The notes under the pieces are model-generated. The model was not told the origin of the DNA, did not search any database, and saw only the letters and a list, made by a program, of their open reading frames with translations. A program made the translations under genes and the position numbers. A stretch of 64,000 nt of DNA, taken from positions 132,612,274 through 132,676,273 of the forward strand of contig CM037877.1 in NCBI GenBank assembly GCA_021292165.1, given 5' to 3'. This stretch comes from Shinisaurus crocodilurus. Its lineage: Eukaryota > Chordata > Lepidosauria > Squamata > Shinisauridae. Positions 1-11,300 of the stretch are shown here, one piece after another. Each line of letters starts with the position of its first letter. The stretch's first letter is position 1.

Positions 1-751
1 GGCCGGACTATAGTTTGAAAAAAATATGAACGAATAGATCAAGTAAAAAAAATGGACCGGGGTCCTTTTTTTTTTACTTGATTAAATGGAAAGTTATTAT
101 AAATTAATAATACATTAATTATAAATTAATTTGCTGTCTAAAATTGAAATACATTAAATTTTTAAAAGGTATAGAGAGGCTTGATTTGCACACTGCACAT
201 ATCTTATTTGTAGTGCAAAAAAACAGTACAATATTTAAAATAAAGAACAATTTTAATCAACATAAGCTTATTAGTATTTCAATGGGAAGTGTGGGCCTGC
301 TTTTGACTAATGACTTCCTGCATCTAATAATGTAGTGGACTCTGGTCCATGAAAGCTTGAGCCAAATTTGTTAGCCTTAAGATGTCACAAGACTCTTGGT
401 TTTGCTGCAACATGGACTACGTAACCAAGGCTACCCCTCACGAAATTAAGTTTGGGATAGCTTTTCAGTTAAGGTTGCACTCTTGTTCTGTTTTTTAGGT
501 TTGTTTGTTTGTTTTTAAATGGACCATGTGGATATTAGTAATAAAAAAAAATATCCCTGCAAGGATGAAGCCAGACTATCCCAGTTCCCGTGTGCCATGT
601 TCAAGCTATCAGCTCTGTTCATTTTTTTTTAGAAGTTTTCTACACAGAAAGCAGTTCCACATAGGAAAAGCATATTGCCTTACCAAACTGACAGGCAGCT
701 GCATCCTAATGCATGCTTACTCACTCTGCACGCAATGGTGCTTACAGCCTT

Positions 752-833
752 ACAGTGCACAATCTTATACATATCTACTCAGAAGTAAAGTCCAACGGGC
801 TTACTCTCAGATAACTGGCTATAGGACAGCAAC
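752..833. repeat. Palindromic MITE-like repeat, diverged copy
   Basis: Contains the core 'tctactcagaagtaa' followed by an inverted 'cttactc' arm. Better copies lie at 7582-7670, 12086-12176 and 17463-17553. Those copies start with about TGCAATCCTATGCA and end with its near reverse complement, so this is a short non-coding palindromic repeat family. It has no coding capacity. Confidence 0.6.
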
Positions 834-1144
834 CTTCAGCACACACCAAACAAGAGCCTCATGTATGAAAATACCTTGATTCAGATCCTTCCTGTTGTTG
901 AAAAAGCAAAGCTAGCCGTGCTGGTCCACGAGAAGGTGGGGTGGTGTTGCAAAACCCGCAGTTGGGAAATACCATTATTATTAAATTCTGGTTGCACATT
1001 TTTGTGGATTTTTAAAATTGATCCCAATAAACGCATTGCCCGACTGTGAATTTTGGACCCCCCCTTCCGCTCCCAGTGGCCGGTCCTCTGTTTCTTCAAC
1101 AAGTTAACTCACTGTTGCTAAACACAAGGAGGGAGAAGGGCTTG

Positions 1145-1451
1145 CGAGGTGGGGGCTGGCAGAAAGGAGAGTTTGCAAAGGATCGAGGTGGGGGCTGGCA
1201 GAAAGGAGAGTGCAAAGGATCGAGGGCTGGCAGAAAGGAGAGTTTGCAAAAGATCGAGGTGGGGGCTGGCAGAAAGAGTTTGCAAAGGATCGAGGTGGGG
1301 GCTGGCAGAAAGGAAGAGTTTGCAAAGGATCGAGGTGGGGGCTGGCAGAAAGGAAGAGTTTGCAAAGGATCGAGGTGGGGGCTGGCAGAAAGGAAGAGTT
1401 TGCAAAAGATCGAGGTGGGGGCTGGCAGAAAGGAGAGTTTGCAAAGGAGCA
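1145..1451. repeat. Minisatellite, 8 units of about 33-40 bp
   Basis: Eight head-to-tail units, each built on 'gaggtgggggctggcaga' followed by 'aaggagagtttgcaaaggatc' with small indels (units of about 33 to 40 bp). The long open frames across it on both strands are repeat artefacts made of repeated short peptides. It lies inside the region assigned to a hAT element. Confidence 0.9.
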
Positions 1452-1849
1452 GGCGACTCAAGGGACAGGGGAGGAAGGGGCAGAAGAAAGAGGGCAGCTC
1501 GCTCACCTGGTCCACTCCTCGGACATCCCCACCTAAGGAAAAGGAGGAGGCCATGTTGCGAGGCACTGGCCGGGTCCCGCAACCTGCTCCTGGAAGGTGA
1601 ATGGTTCGCCTGAGGGAAAAGGCAAGGTGGGTGCGCGCGCCGAAGCGCGGTGGTGGTGGTGGTGGGTGTTCTCTAACCCAGGAACTCGGCTGAACAGCGC
1701 GCAGTTTTACCCCGCAGGAGGGCGGTGGGGGGGCGCCCCCGCCCACTCCTCCCCTTCCCCCCCACAGGAGGCACAGGGCTGCCGCCGGGCCGGATGAAAA
1801 GACCCGCCGGGCTGGATGTGTCCCGCGGGCCGTAGTTTGAGGACCCCTG

Positions 1850-3960
1850 CATTAGAGAAAAGAAGGCTTCCTTCAGACAATGGAAGTCTTGCTCAAATGA
1901 GGAAAGCAAAAGGGAGTATGAGCTTGCACAAAGGAGATGCAATTGCAAGCAGACAAAAAGGGATGCAAAAAAGCATTTTGAGGAGCATATCACTAACAGC
2001 ATCAAGGTCAACAATAAAGAATTATTTAAATATACCAGAAGCAGGAAACCAGGTAGGGAGGCAGTTAGACCATTGGATGACAATGGAGTTAAAGGAGTAC
2101 TAAAGGAGGATAAGAAGATTGCAGAAAAGCTGAATGAATTCTTTTCATTTGTCTTCACTGCAAAAGATATAGAACAGATACCTGAACTGATGTTTTCAAG
2201 AAGGGAGTCTGAAGAAGTGAGGAAAATAGTGGTGAGTGGTGACAAAAGATGACGTTCTTAATCTTATTGTCAAATTGAAAGTTAATAAATCACCAGGCCC
2301 AGATGGTATCCATCCTAGAGTTCTTAAAGAACTCAAATATGAAATTGTTGATCTTCTAGCAAAAATATGTAACATGTCCCTAAGATCAGCCTCTGTATCA
2401 GAGGACTGCAGAATAGCCAAGGTAACACCAATTTTTAAAAGGGAATCCAGGGGGAATCTGGAGAATTCCAGGCCAGTTAGCTTAATGCCTGTTCCAGGGA
2501 AATTGGTTGAAAGCATTATTAAAGATGAAATTAGTACGTATATGGAAGGACAAGCCCTGCTGAAAAAGAATCAACATGACTTCTGCAAAGGTCTCCTGTC
2601 TCACTAAAGTTTTAGACTTCTTTGAGAGTGCCACTAAACATGGGGACAGGGGTGATCTGATAGACTTTGTATACTTGGACTTCCAAAAGGCTTTTGAAAA
2701 TGTTCCTCACCAAAAACTCCTGAGCAAACTTAGCAGTCATGGAACAAGAGGAGAGGTCCTCTTATGAATCAGTAACTGATTAAAGAACAGAAAGCAGAGA
2801 GTTGGAATAAATGGTAAATTCTCCCAATGTAAATAGTGGATCCTTATTGGGACCAATGCTTTCCAATTTATTCATAAATGATCTGGAATTAGGAGTGAGA
2901 AGTACAGTGGCAAAATTTGCTGACAACACCAAATTATTTTGGGTGGTTAAAACAGAAAGGGATTGTGAGGCGCTCCAAAAGGATCTCTCCAGACTGGGAG
3001 AATGGGCATCAAAATGGCAAATGCGGTTCAGTGTAAGCAAGTGTAAAGTAATGCACGTTGGGGCAAAAAATCCCAACTTCAAGTATAAGCTGATGGGATT
3101 TGATTTGAGCTAGCGGTGACTGGCCAAGAAAGAGATCTTGGGGTTGTGGTGGACAGCTCGATGAAAATGTCAACCCAATGTGCAGTGTCTGTGAAAAAGG
3201 CAAATTCCACGTTGGGCATAATTAGGAAAGGAATTGAAAATAAAACTTCCAAGATCATACTCCCCTTATACAAATCTATGATGTGACCACACTTAGAATA
3301 CTGTGCACAGTTCTAGTCACTGTACCTAAAAAGGCATATTGTAGAGTTGGAAAGAATGCAGAAAAGGACAACTAAAATGATCAAGGGGCTGGAGCAACTC
3401 CCCTATGAGGAAAGGGTAGAACATCTGGGATTATTTAGCTTAGAAAAAAGGAGAGTAAGGGGAGACATGATAGAAGTGTACAAAATTATGCATGATGTAG
3501 AGAAATTGGATACGGAGACATTATTCTCCCTCTCTTATAATACTAGAACCTAGTGGGGTCATCCCATGAAGCTGATTGGTGGGAGATTCCGGACAGATAA
3601 AAGGAAGTACTTCTTCACACAGCACATAGTTAAAACTATGAAATTCACTTCCACAAGATGTAGCAAATGGCCACCAATCTGAATGGCTTTAAAAGGGGAT
3701 TGGACAAATGCATGGAGGAAAAGGCTATCAATGGCTACTAGTCCTGATTGGCTACATGCTCCCTCCAGTATCAGAGGCAGCAGTACACCTACATATACCA
3801 GTTGCTGGGGAACATGGGTGGGAGGGTGATGTTGCACTCATGTCCTGCTTGTGGTTTTCCTGTGGACAGCTGGTTGGCTACTGTGTGAACAGAATGTGGA
3901 CAGTGGGACTAGATGGACCTTGGTCCGATCCAGCATGGCTCTTCTTATGTTCTTATGTTC
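1850..3960 (+). mobile_element. CR1 LINE, 5'-truncated and decayed
   Basis: Broken plus-strand frames spell CR1-type reverse transcriptase blocks. 2236-2600 carries the 'NKSPGPDGIHPRVLK' block and a 'SRPVSLMPVPGKLVE' block. 2600-2760 carries 'FVYLDFQKAFENVPH'. 2811-3110 carries the active-site region with FADN where the family has FADD, so the catalytic aspartate pair is lost. 3347-3550 has the C-terminal 'RTTKMIKGLEQLPYEERVE' block. The 3' end has two copies of 'TTCTTATGTTC', the usual CR1 terminal short repeat. The frame is broken by several stops and shifts, and the 5' part including the endonuclease is missing. It abuts the hAT end at 1849. Confidence 0.9.
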
Positions 3961-5929
3961 ACTCAGGCCAGAACACAGATAGTTAAATCATTAAACACAT
4001 GGAACAAAACAACATCCAGAGCAAGTAGTCATCTGATAAATAATAAATAATGGTTCTAATTATCTAACCTATCCTAACATCTCTGATCTCACTAACTCCT
4101 CTCCCTATTTTCCAGCCAACTAACTCTGTCAGCTCCTGCATCAAACTCAGTCAACTCTCCATACTAACTCAACTGTCTCTTCGTATCCTATCTCTGCACT
4201 GTTTCTCATCTTACTAAGGGCACACAATTCTATGCATGTTTAGACAGAAAAAAGCTGTGCCATGCTCAGAATTGTAGGACTTTTTTCAGTCTAAACATGC
4301 ATAGGATTGCGTCCTAGCTGACTTTCTCAACAGACACTTAAGGGCCACCCATCATTCCATTCTGGCTCCTGCTGTCAATCATTCCTGCAGACAATACTTA
4401 AGGAAAACTAAACTTTCACCCAAACCATAATCTATGTTCCCCCACCCTGCCCTCTTAGATCTCTTTTATTTTGAATGTAGCTAAGGGATAACAAATCTAT
4501 ACTAATCAGGTTTGAATATAGACCTTAAATGTAATCTGGGGGCTGCAGGGGAATGATATGACAATGCTGATTATTATAATTTGAAGAGGCATCATGTAAA
4601 AATAATGGAAATCACATCCATTACTTCTAAAAACCGGGATCTCTTAGCTGTAACTAGCAATTGACACCAGACTGTAATTCTAGAATTCGTAGTGGGGGGG
4701 GGCAAGTTTGCTCAGAGATCACGGGAAACACACTTAGTCAGGGAGTTATGATATTCAGAGTCAAAGTCCCATCAAATAACAGGCATTGCCAAGTGTGGCA
4801 GACACACTATTTGTTCTGTTGGCTTTGCTGCCTCTGGGCTCAGCTGAAACAAGGAAGAGCAGACGCATGGGGAAAAAGAGAAAAATGGGGGTTGAAACCA
4901 TTCCAGACGCCAAGGTTTGGCAGCTACTGGAGACTGGGATGACTGTAATTTTATCAAGCCCAACTCTCTGGCCTGCATATCTATCCCCACCTCTGAGTTG
5001 ATTTGGGGCCAATGGGAAAGTGTAGAATGCTTTTGGAGATGAAGGAACGCCATGTGGCTATAGCGTTGCTTCAACATGTTCTGGAGATGCTGAAACAGTG
5101 CCAGTTATATACCCTGGCTGTAGTCTTCTTGAGCACATTTTCTACTCAGCTGAAGTAATGTTGCTCTCTGGAGCAGAGCAAGAGAGCTCGAAGCCATAAC
5201 ATGAAAGGAACCTCTAACTGCCACATCAGCTCTGGTCCTCTTTCTGCACAAAAGTATTTAACGAGTCTTTATTTTAATTTGCACTTTGAGAAAGATCATT
5301 TTCAGGGAAGATGGTGCTAACATGAACCAAGTTCTTTATAGCTTGTGATGTGAAGCTACTAGACATCTCATGAATCTTAGTTTTCTTTTAAAATAACATT
5401 TCTAGTAAGGATGAGCGAATCTTTCCCATGTATTTTCATAGTATGAAAGAAAGACCAGCTGCCATGTTGAAGTAGAAACTGAAGTGCCTCTCCCAGAGGA
5501 GACAGACAGCCCCTCCTTTTTTGAACTCCACTCCACCTCTCCTTCTAATTCTCTCTTTAACCCATCAAGAACCATAATGTATCATGCCACATCTCTCTTT
5601 CTTCAATATCACATTAACTTTAAACTGTCATAATCCTCATAAAGCAACTATTACTGAAATATGCGGAAACAGTGAATCTTTCTTGCCAAGTTATTGATAA
5701 AGTGATTTTTAAAGGTCCAATCTTTGAGGTGGCCTGACCATTCTTCCCGACTGTGTGTGGACCATCCCTTCTGTATGGGAGACTCTCTTGAGCTGTGGGT
5801 CATCTGGTGCTTGACTTTGTGCTACATTAAGTGGGAGGTACTAAAGATGGACCCAGTTTCTTTGATGCAATCCTGGGGGGGGGGGATTACCATATAAGAT
5901 CTAGGGGGTTTTGTTTTTGTTTTTTGCCT
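3961..5929. other. Unassigned stretch with one small palindrome
   Basis: No supported gene. At 4215-4312 there is a palindromic repeat: 'cacaattctatgcatgttta' is matched in reverse complement by 'taaacatgcataggattg', around a short centre. It resembles the MITE-like family seen at 17463-17553. Open frames at 4661-5077 overlap on both strands and show no family likeness. Confidence 0.5.
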
Positions 5930-5937
5930 CTTCTTGC

Positions 5938-6724
5938 CAGGGATGGGGACTCGGACTCGAGGACTCGACTCGTGAGTCGGACTGAGTCCCCCCTCTGACT
6001 CGACTCGGACTCGAGTCCCATTTTTTATATTTTTAATGGGACTCGAGACTCGACTCGGGACTCGAGACCAAGGACTCGTCAACATCCCTGGGCTGTTGAC
6101 GACTCTTCTGGCTGTGCCAGAAGGAGCGCGATCACCGGTGAAGAGCGCATGGAAGCGAGGCGTGCCGCTGCTCGGCCACTATGGACAGCTACCAGGAGCA
6201 CAGCCCCAACGATGTGTTGAGATTTATTTTGATTGATGTGTTGTTGTGGGGGGTTTGGGTTAGGGTCAGACATTTTGGGTTTGGCTGCCTCTGCCTGCCT
6301 GTTTGGGGTTCCCAGCCTCCTCTGCCTGCCTGGTCTCTTCTTGACCTGTTCAACAGTTGAATTGTCCAAGACAAAGGCCTCTGCCTGCCTGCTTTGGGGT
6401 TCCTTGCCTCCTCTGCCTGCCTGGTTATTTTGGGTTTGTCTGCCTGGTCTGTTCTTGCCAAAATCAGTTGCAGAGTTTTGAAATAAAAAGGCACACTTGT
6501 GCCTAGAATTTATTTAAGCCACACATCTGAAGTAGCCTTATTTTGTTGGGGGGAAACCCCATTGATTTTAATAGGGACTCGTGGAGTCAGTTTTGGGAGT
6601 GACTCAGGACTCATGACTCGTGAGTCACCATTTTGGACCAAGGACTCGGACTCGGACTCGAGACGGGTCCAAAGACTTGTGACTCGACTCGTGACTCGAG
6701 ACCAAGGACTCTTCAACATCCCTG
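5938..6724. mobile_element. hAT transposon with GACTCG-rich ends (family 2)
   Basis: Starts CAGGGATG and ends CATCCCTG. It is flanked on both sides by the 8-bp direct repeat CTTCTTGC (5930-5937 and 6725-6732), the size expected for hAT insertion. About 150 bp at each end is packed with the hexamer GACTCG and its reverse complement CGAGTC. The middle (about 6240-6480) is built from 'ctgcctgcct' motifs. A second internal CATCCCTG at about 6083-6090 suggests the left 153 bp could be a unit on its own. No transposase frame is present, so the element is non-autonomous. Confidence 0.85.
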
Positions 6725-6732
6725 CTTCTTGC

Positions 6733-7272
6733 ACAGTTCCATATTCTTGGTAGCTCTGTGTCCAAATGATATCACCTGGAGACAGTTTGGGGCTCCACCA
6801 TATCTCTCTGCCCTTATTAGATCCTCGCCCGTGAGCTTTGCTTTTCCAGCGCTCCCACCCTCAGCTGCTACAAAGCCTCTTCCCATCTGCTTTAGTATCC
6901 CTCCCTGCCCTTTATCCCTGGGACTCCTTGCCTGAGGGGCAGCTGCTATGGGGCACCACCACTTTTTCTTCAAATCCCTTCTCAAAATTCCTTTGGCCAT
7001 TGACTTAGCCTCTTAATACTCAACCCCAACCACACTTAAGTAGATGCAACCACATTTTTACAGAGTCATCCCTTGCTACACTCCCTTCCCTCCCTCTGTT
7101 GTCTCCCCCACTTTTGAATTTAGCTTGGGGGTAGGGACCTGTTATTATTATTATTTTTTAGCATGGAACTCTGTAAAACACCATGTATACCGGTGGCAAT
7201 GGCAATGTATACATAACTAATGAATATTATTTCTGGCTTCCTGAAGTCTGCACTGCAAAAGCAAATATGACA
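6733..7272. other. No recognisable feature
   Basis: Mixed-composition DNA between a hAT copy and a SINE. I see no supported gene or repeat unit here. Confidence 0.4.
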
Positions 7273-7515
7273 TTTTATTTATTTTATTTATTTATTACAT
7301 TTATACCCCGCCTTTTTTCCTACAAGGAACTCAAGGCGGCTTACATAATCATCCTCCTCCTCTCCATTTTATCCTCACAACAACCCTGTGAGGTAGGTTA
7401 GGCTAAGAGGCAGTGACTGGCCCAAAGTCACCCAGTGAGTTTCATGGCCGAGCAGGGACTAGAACCCGGATCTCCCGAGTCCCAGTCCAGCACTCTCACC
7501 ACTATGCCACACTGG
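7273..7515 (-). mobile_element. tRNA-derived SINE with L2-like tail
   Basis: Read on the minus strand it starts with a tRNA-like head: a box A-like 'tagtggtgagagtg' and a box B-like 'ggttctagtccc'. A body with 'ccagtcactg' follows, then a tail 'aggcggggtataaat' and an (AATA)n run, as in L2-mobilised SINEs. Other copies are at 30843-31078, 49277-49518 and a partial one at 53606-53716. It is transcribed by Pol III in principle and has no coding capacity. The LINE partner assignment is inference. Confidence 0.85.
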
Positions 7516-7581
7516 TCATTGATATGATCATTGATTGTTATTGTGAGTAGCTGTTGGACATCACGTGCAACATTGGCTTAC

Positions 7582-7670
7582 ACTGCAAACCTATGCGTGT
7601 CTACTCAGAAGTAAGCCCACTGAGTTCAATGGGACTTAATCCCAGGTAAGTGTGTATATGATGACAGCCT
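7582..7670. repeat. Palindromic MITE-like repeat copy
   Basis: Same family as 12086-12176 and 17463-17553: 'ctatgcgtgtctactcagaa' on the left, 'cccaggtaagtgtg' on the right, with inverted inner arms 'agtaag' and 'cttaat'. Confidence 0.7.
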
Positions 7671-8684
7671 TAACTGCACATTTTTACCTGTTCAGAAGCA
7701 CAGACGTACTGTTACTTACTGCAGAACATCTTGCTCACCGAGTTGCCCCATTCGTCCCATGAATCTGCAAAGCTATCTGGAGACTTGTTTAGCACACTGA
7801 CCCCATAAAATAAATTTTCATATTGAGAATGGAAAATCATGGATATTTGTAGTGTGTCTAGTTTCTAGTCCTCAAGGTTGAGTACATTTTAAACTATAGA
7901 GGCAATGTCTGCAAGCAACAGGTTATGATAGTATATCTCTGAGCTAGTTTTCTTCTACAGTTTATTGGTGGAAGAAATACTTTTTGTTCATCTGTTCGGT
8001 CATCACCAGCCATTTCAGCCATTCACATCAAAGCATGAAACATCCCTTCCCCCTTCCCTGTGATTGCAGAAGTTTTCACCTCACACTCTCATGCAGGAAT
8101 TTGCAACAGGCTCAAATTCTTTCGCCAGAGAGAAAAGTCTGAGTGTGAAAGGCAATTGTTTGACAAGGAAGAGGGAATAGGCGAGGCTGCTGCCTCTACA
8201 TCCTTCATCAAATCTATTGCTGGAATGAACTGGAATTGTGCTTTGTTTGGAATACTAGGGGGAAAACATTCCACAAAAAGGGAAAGTAGTGCATTTTATA
8301 TTTATTACATCCCATACCTGGAATGCAGAGGCCTTGGCCCATGGGAGGGAGCAATTTGCATTGGATGTCCGGAAAAGGAAGACGCTAAGAGAGTCCAGAA
8401 CTGTGATGGAGGTAAAGGCAGCTTGGTTTGTGGGGGAAATGAGCTGACAAGAGAAGAAGGGTTAAGCATCTTCTCTCCTACCACCTTCTCCGGTGCAATT
8501 CACCCCTTCTCAAGAGTGTTCTTTAACAGAGAAGGGGCCACTGGGGATCTGTTACGCAGGCTGCGATGTAATGTGCAGTTTCCCCCCTTATGTCCAGTGT
8601 ATGGGCTTGGATGAGTTTGATCTGTGAGAACTTTACAGGATCCTGAGGCACAGCTGTTAGATTAGATTTATAGAATGTCTATAC
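7671..8684. other. Unassigned stretch with a 184-codon open frame
   Basis: A plus-strand open frame at 8060-8614 is the longest outside recognisable repeats. Its product shows no signal peptide, domain motif, or cysteine or histidine pattern that I recognise. There is no splice context or poly(A) tail to suggest a gene. I list the region as unassigned and do not claim a coding sequence. Confidence 0.4.
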
Positions 8685-8809
8685 CAGTGTTCTCCAACCT
8701 TGGGTCCCCAGATGTTTTTGGCCTACAACTCCCAGCATGCCCCAGCCAGCGTAGTATGCTGGAAGTTGTAGGCCAAAAACATCTGGGGACCCAAGGTTGG
8801 AGAACACTG
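8685..8809. mobile_element. Palindromic hAT-type MITE (family 5)
   Basis: A near-perfect hairpin. The left arm 'CAGTGTTCTCCAACCTTGGG' continues through 'tccccagatgtttttggcc' and is matched by the right arm around a small centre near 8745. The same core is found at 16322-16457, 24273-24408, 31371-31496 and 38704-38838. The palindrome here extends beyond the element into 8674-8684 and 8810-8820. Confidence 0.8.
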
Positions 8810-8962
8810 GTATAGACATTATGCGGTAGGAATGTCCCTATGCTAAAAATATTGGGAGGATTAAAAAAAACAAAACAACAACCTAGAGCCTGCAGCAAAT
8901 TAGGATGGTCAGATCAAATACATATGAAATCTAGCCCTCCTCCGCATGGCATTTTTGGCCCC

Positions 8963-9572
8963 TGTGGTAAAATATAATTTCAGTATATGATTTCTACGGT
9001 ATATAATCACATAACTTGCAACAAATATTTCCTATGCTTTTACTTGTATGTAATCCTATGCTACTTTGTATGTAGAAAGTTCTATTTCACATAATGAAAT
9101 GTAACACAATGTAATACTATGATGTTAATACAAAAGGGCCTCTTGATTTCTTGTGTACCGTTGAAGTAAACCTGTGTCTAACAGTTAATTGGTATTGAGA
9201 TAAGGAGAAGTTACTTCAAAGATGCCTTTCACTCCCTAAAAACTCCTCAGTATACACAGGTCAATTAATTGTTATTTACTGCTTGAAAGAGAGACCAGAT
9301 ATTGTAAAAACATCATTATGTCACAGTAGAAAGAAAGAATGAGCTCACCTTATAGAATTTGTTAACACGCATGCGCGAAAGTAAGACGCTTATAGAAAGA
9401 GTATAAGAATGCTTGTATTTCTAATGGTAAATTGGTCTCACTCTGCTTTAGAGTGGAACCATACAGCGCTGTATTTAAATAAAAAAATTCTTTTTACCCG
9501 CTCTGGTTGATTTATTGGGCCATAAGTCAGCTAAAAAACGAACCAAGGAAGTGGCTTAACTTCCTTACCACA
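8963..9572 (+). mobile_element. Solo LTR of an endogenous retrovirus-like element
   Basis: Begins TGTGGTAA and ends TTACCACA, giving the TG...CA ends and short inverted repeats of a retroviral LTR. It is flanked by CCCC on both sides (a 4-bp duplication within a C run, so weak evidence). AATAAA at 9478-9483 is followed by a T-rich stretch, as at the R/U5 junction. No internal region, gag, pol or env is present, so it would be a solo LTR left by recombination. The class is not determined. Confidence 0.55.
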
Positions 9573-10632
9573 CCCCCATTGCTGGCTTAGGGTCACAAAG
9601 CTGCAGGAAGATTAGAAGCCACGATTGTCAGAATTCCCCTGTCAGGGTTCAGGGGGCTATGCTAAATAGCCCCCATATATCACAGGCCTATTTGTGGGAC
9701 ATGCATTTGGGGACCATTTTCTGATTTTCAGGGGGGGTGCACCAAAGTTTACCCCTTACCTTTTGCAGTGGTGGCTGGAGCAACTTCTTTCTCCCCCCCC
9801 CCACTTAAAAAGAAGATCTCACGGGTTTCTGTGGCAGTGGCGGCGGTAGCCGCAGAGCTCTGCTCTGCTCTTAGCAGGCTGGCCACCATTTTCTCAACCC
9901 CCCCCAAAATGCCCAGTTGAAGAAGCCACCCTGCCTGGCCACCACCCACTGCAAAAGGTAGGCAAAGTTTGCAGACCCCCCCCCCCCCAACATTGAATTC
10001 ATGCACACAACTCATTTTGGGGGCTTGAATCCACTCCCCCCCCTCCCTGCATGAAGATTACTCAAACAATATATTATTCAGGTAGTCCTCTGCCCAACTG
10101 TGGCCAGGCTCCAGAGCAGGGGCGCAGAACCTCTTTCCACTCAATGGCTGAACTCCATTCCAGAGAAGCTGTTGGGGGCCACATTCCAGTGGAGGGTGGG
10201 GCCAAAGGCAAAGGGGGTGGGGCCAAAGGCAAAGGGGGTGGGGCCAAAGGCAAAGGGGGTACACAGGTGCACACTTGCGAAAGAACGATTTTTGTTTTTT
10301 TTTTAAATGCGATTTGTGCAAATTACGATTTGCGCAAATTTCAAGACCTTTTTTTTTTAAAAAAAATGCACAACTTTCTCATGGACTCTGAACAAAAAAA
10401 ATCTGGTGCAGTCCGCTGCTACTTGCCAGATCGGAAATGCTGCAGAATAAACGAAATTGAATTCCCAGCGTTGCCCATCCATATCTCTAGATAGAGTTGA
10501 AGTTGGCATATCAGCCTAAAACACCCTGCTGGCCAGTGCTGCCACCTGAGTTTCCCCAGTTAGCCATGAGACCAGAGCACTGTTCAGGCATTCGCCTGAA
10601 CGTGTGAGGGCTTAAAGTGGGTAGAGCAATGG
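9573..10632. other. Unassigned, with C/G runs and a 21-bp tandem repeat
   Basis: Contains several homopolymer C or G runs and, at about 10195-10259, three to four units of 'gtggggccaaaggcaaaggg'. A 'caggggcgcagaacctc' motif near 10117 looks like a hAT left end, but I could not find its partner. Open frames across the 21-bp repeat are artefacts. Confidence 0.5.
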
Positions 10633-11300
10633 GGCTGTGCATGTTGGCCCGAGTCACGAGTCTTTGGACCCGAGTCTCGAGTCCGAGTCCGAGTCCTTGG
10701 TCCAAAATGGTGACTCATGAGTCACGAGTCACTCCCAAAGCTGACTCCACGAGTCCCTATTAAAATCAATGGGTTTTTTCCCCAACAAAATAAGGCTATT
10801 TCAGATGTGTGGCTTAAATAAATTCTAGGCACAAGTGTGCCTTTTTATTTCAAAATTCTGTAACTGATTTTGGCAAGAACAGACCAGGCAGACAAACCCA
10901 AAATAACCAGACAGGCAGAGGAGGCAGGGAACCCCAAAACAGACAGGCAGAGGCCTTTGTCTTGGACAATTCAAACTGTGGAACTGGTTAAGACGAGACC
11001 AGGCAGGCAGAGGAGGCAGGGAACCCCAAACAGGCAGGCAGAGGCAGCCAAACCCAAAATGTCTGAAAGGTTGCATTTTAGGAAAATGATTTTTTTTTAA
11101 AAAAAAAATTGCTGTACTTCCTAAAACCTATCCATGTTGCATTTGAGGAACACGATTTTGGAACACGAGTCCTTGGTCTCGAGTCCCAAGTCGAGTCTCG
11201 AGTCCCATTAAAAATATTGGGACTCGAGTCTGACTCGAGTCAGAGGGGGGACTCAGTCCGACTCACGAGTCGAGTCCTGGAGTCCAAGTCCACATCCCTG
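10633..11300. mobile_element. hAT transposon, inverted second copy of family 2
   Basis: The reverse complement of 5938-6724 in organisation: CGAGTC-rich ends at about 10650-10760 and 11150-11290, a 'ggcaggcagagg' middle, and a right terminus CATCCCTG ending at 11300. The left terminus is degraded ('ctgtgcatgttgg' instead of CAGGGATGTTG), and no matching 8-bp duplication is visible. Confidence 0.75.

Larger units (their letters stand above)
1..1849. mobile_element. hAT-type DNA transposon, left end outside the window (family 1)
   Basis: Bases 1-110 match the inner left part of the complete copy at 35168-35852 (from about 35227 on). The segment ends at 1849 with the same terminus, AGTTTGAGGACCCCTG, which is the reverse complement of that copy's start CAGGGGTCCTCAAACT. 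This supports one element running from before base 1 to 1849. The sequence between about 330 and 1800 is less certain: 310-445 resembles a separate interspersed repeat (around 'ccatgaaagctt'), and 1145-1451 is a minisatellite. No transposase frame is visible. The 8-bp target duplication cannot be checked because the left edge is missing. Confidence 0.6.

Noticed and set aside
1046..1746. Several long frames with repeated peptide units
   Set aside because: They are translations of an eight-unit minisatellite, open on both strands at once.
8060..8614. 184-codon open frame on the plus strand
   Set aside because: No recognisable domain, no composition bias and no splice or poly(A) context. Chance frames of this size are possible in 64 kb read in six frames.
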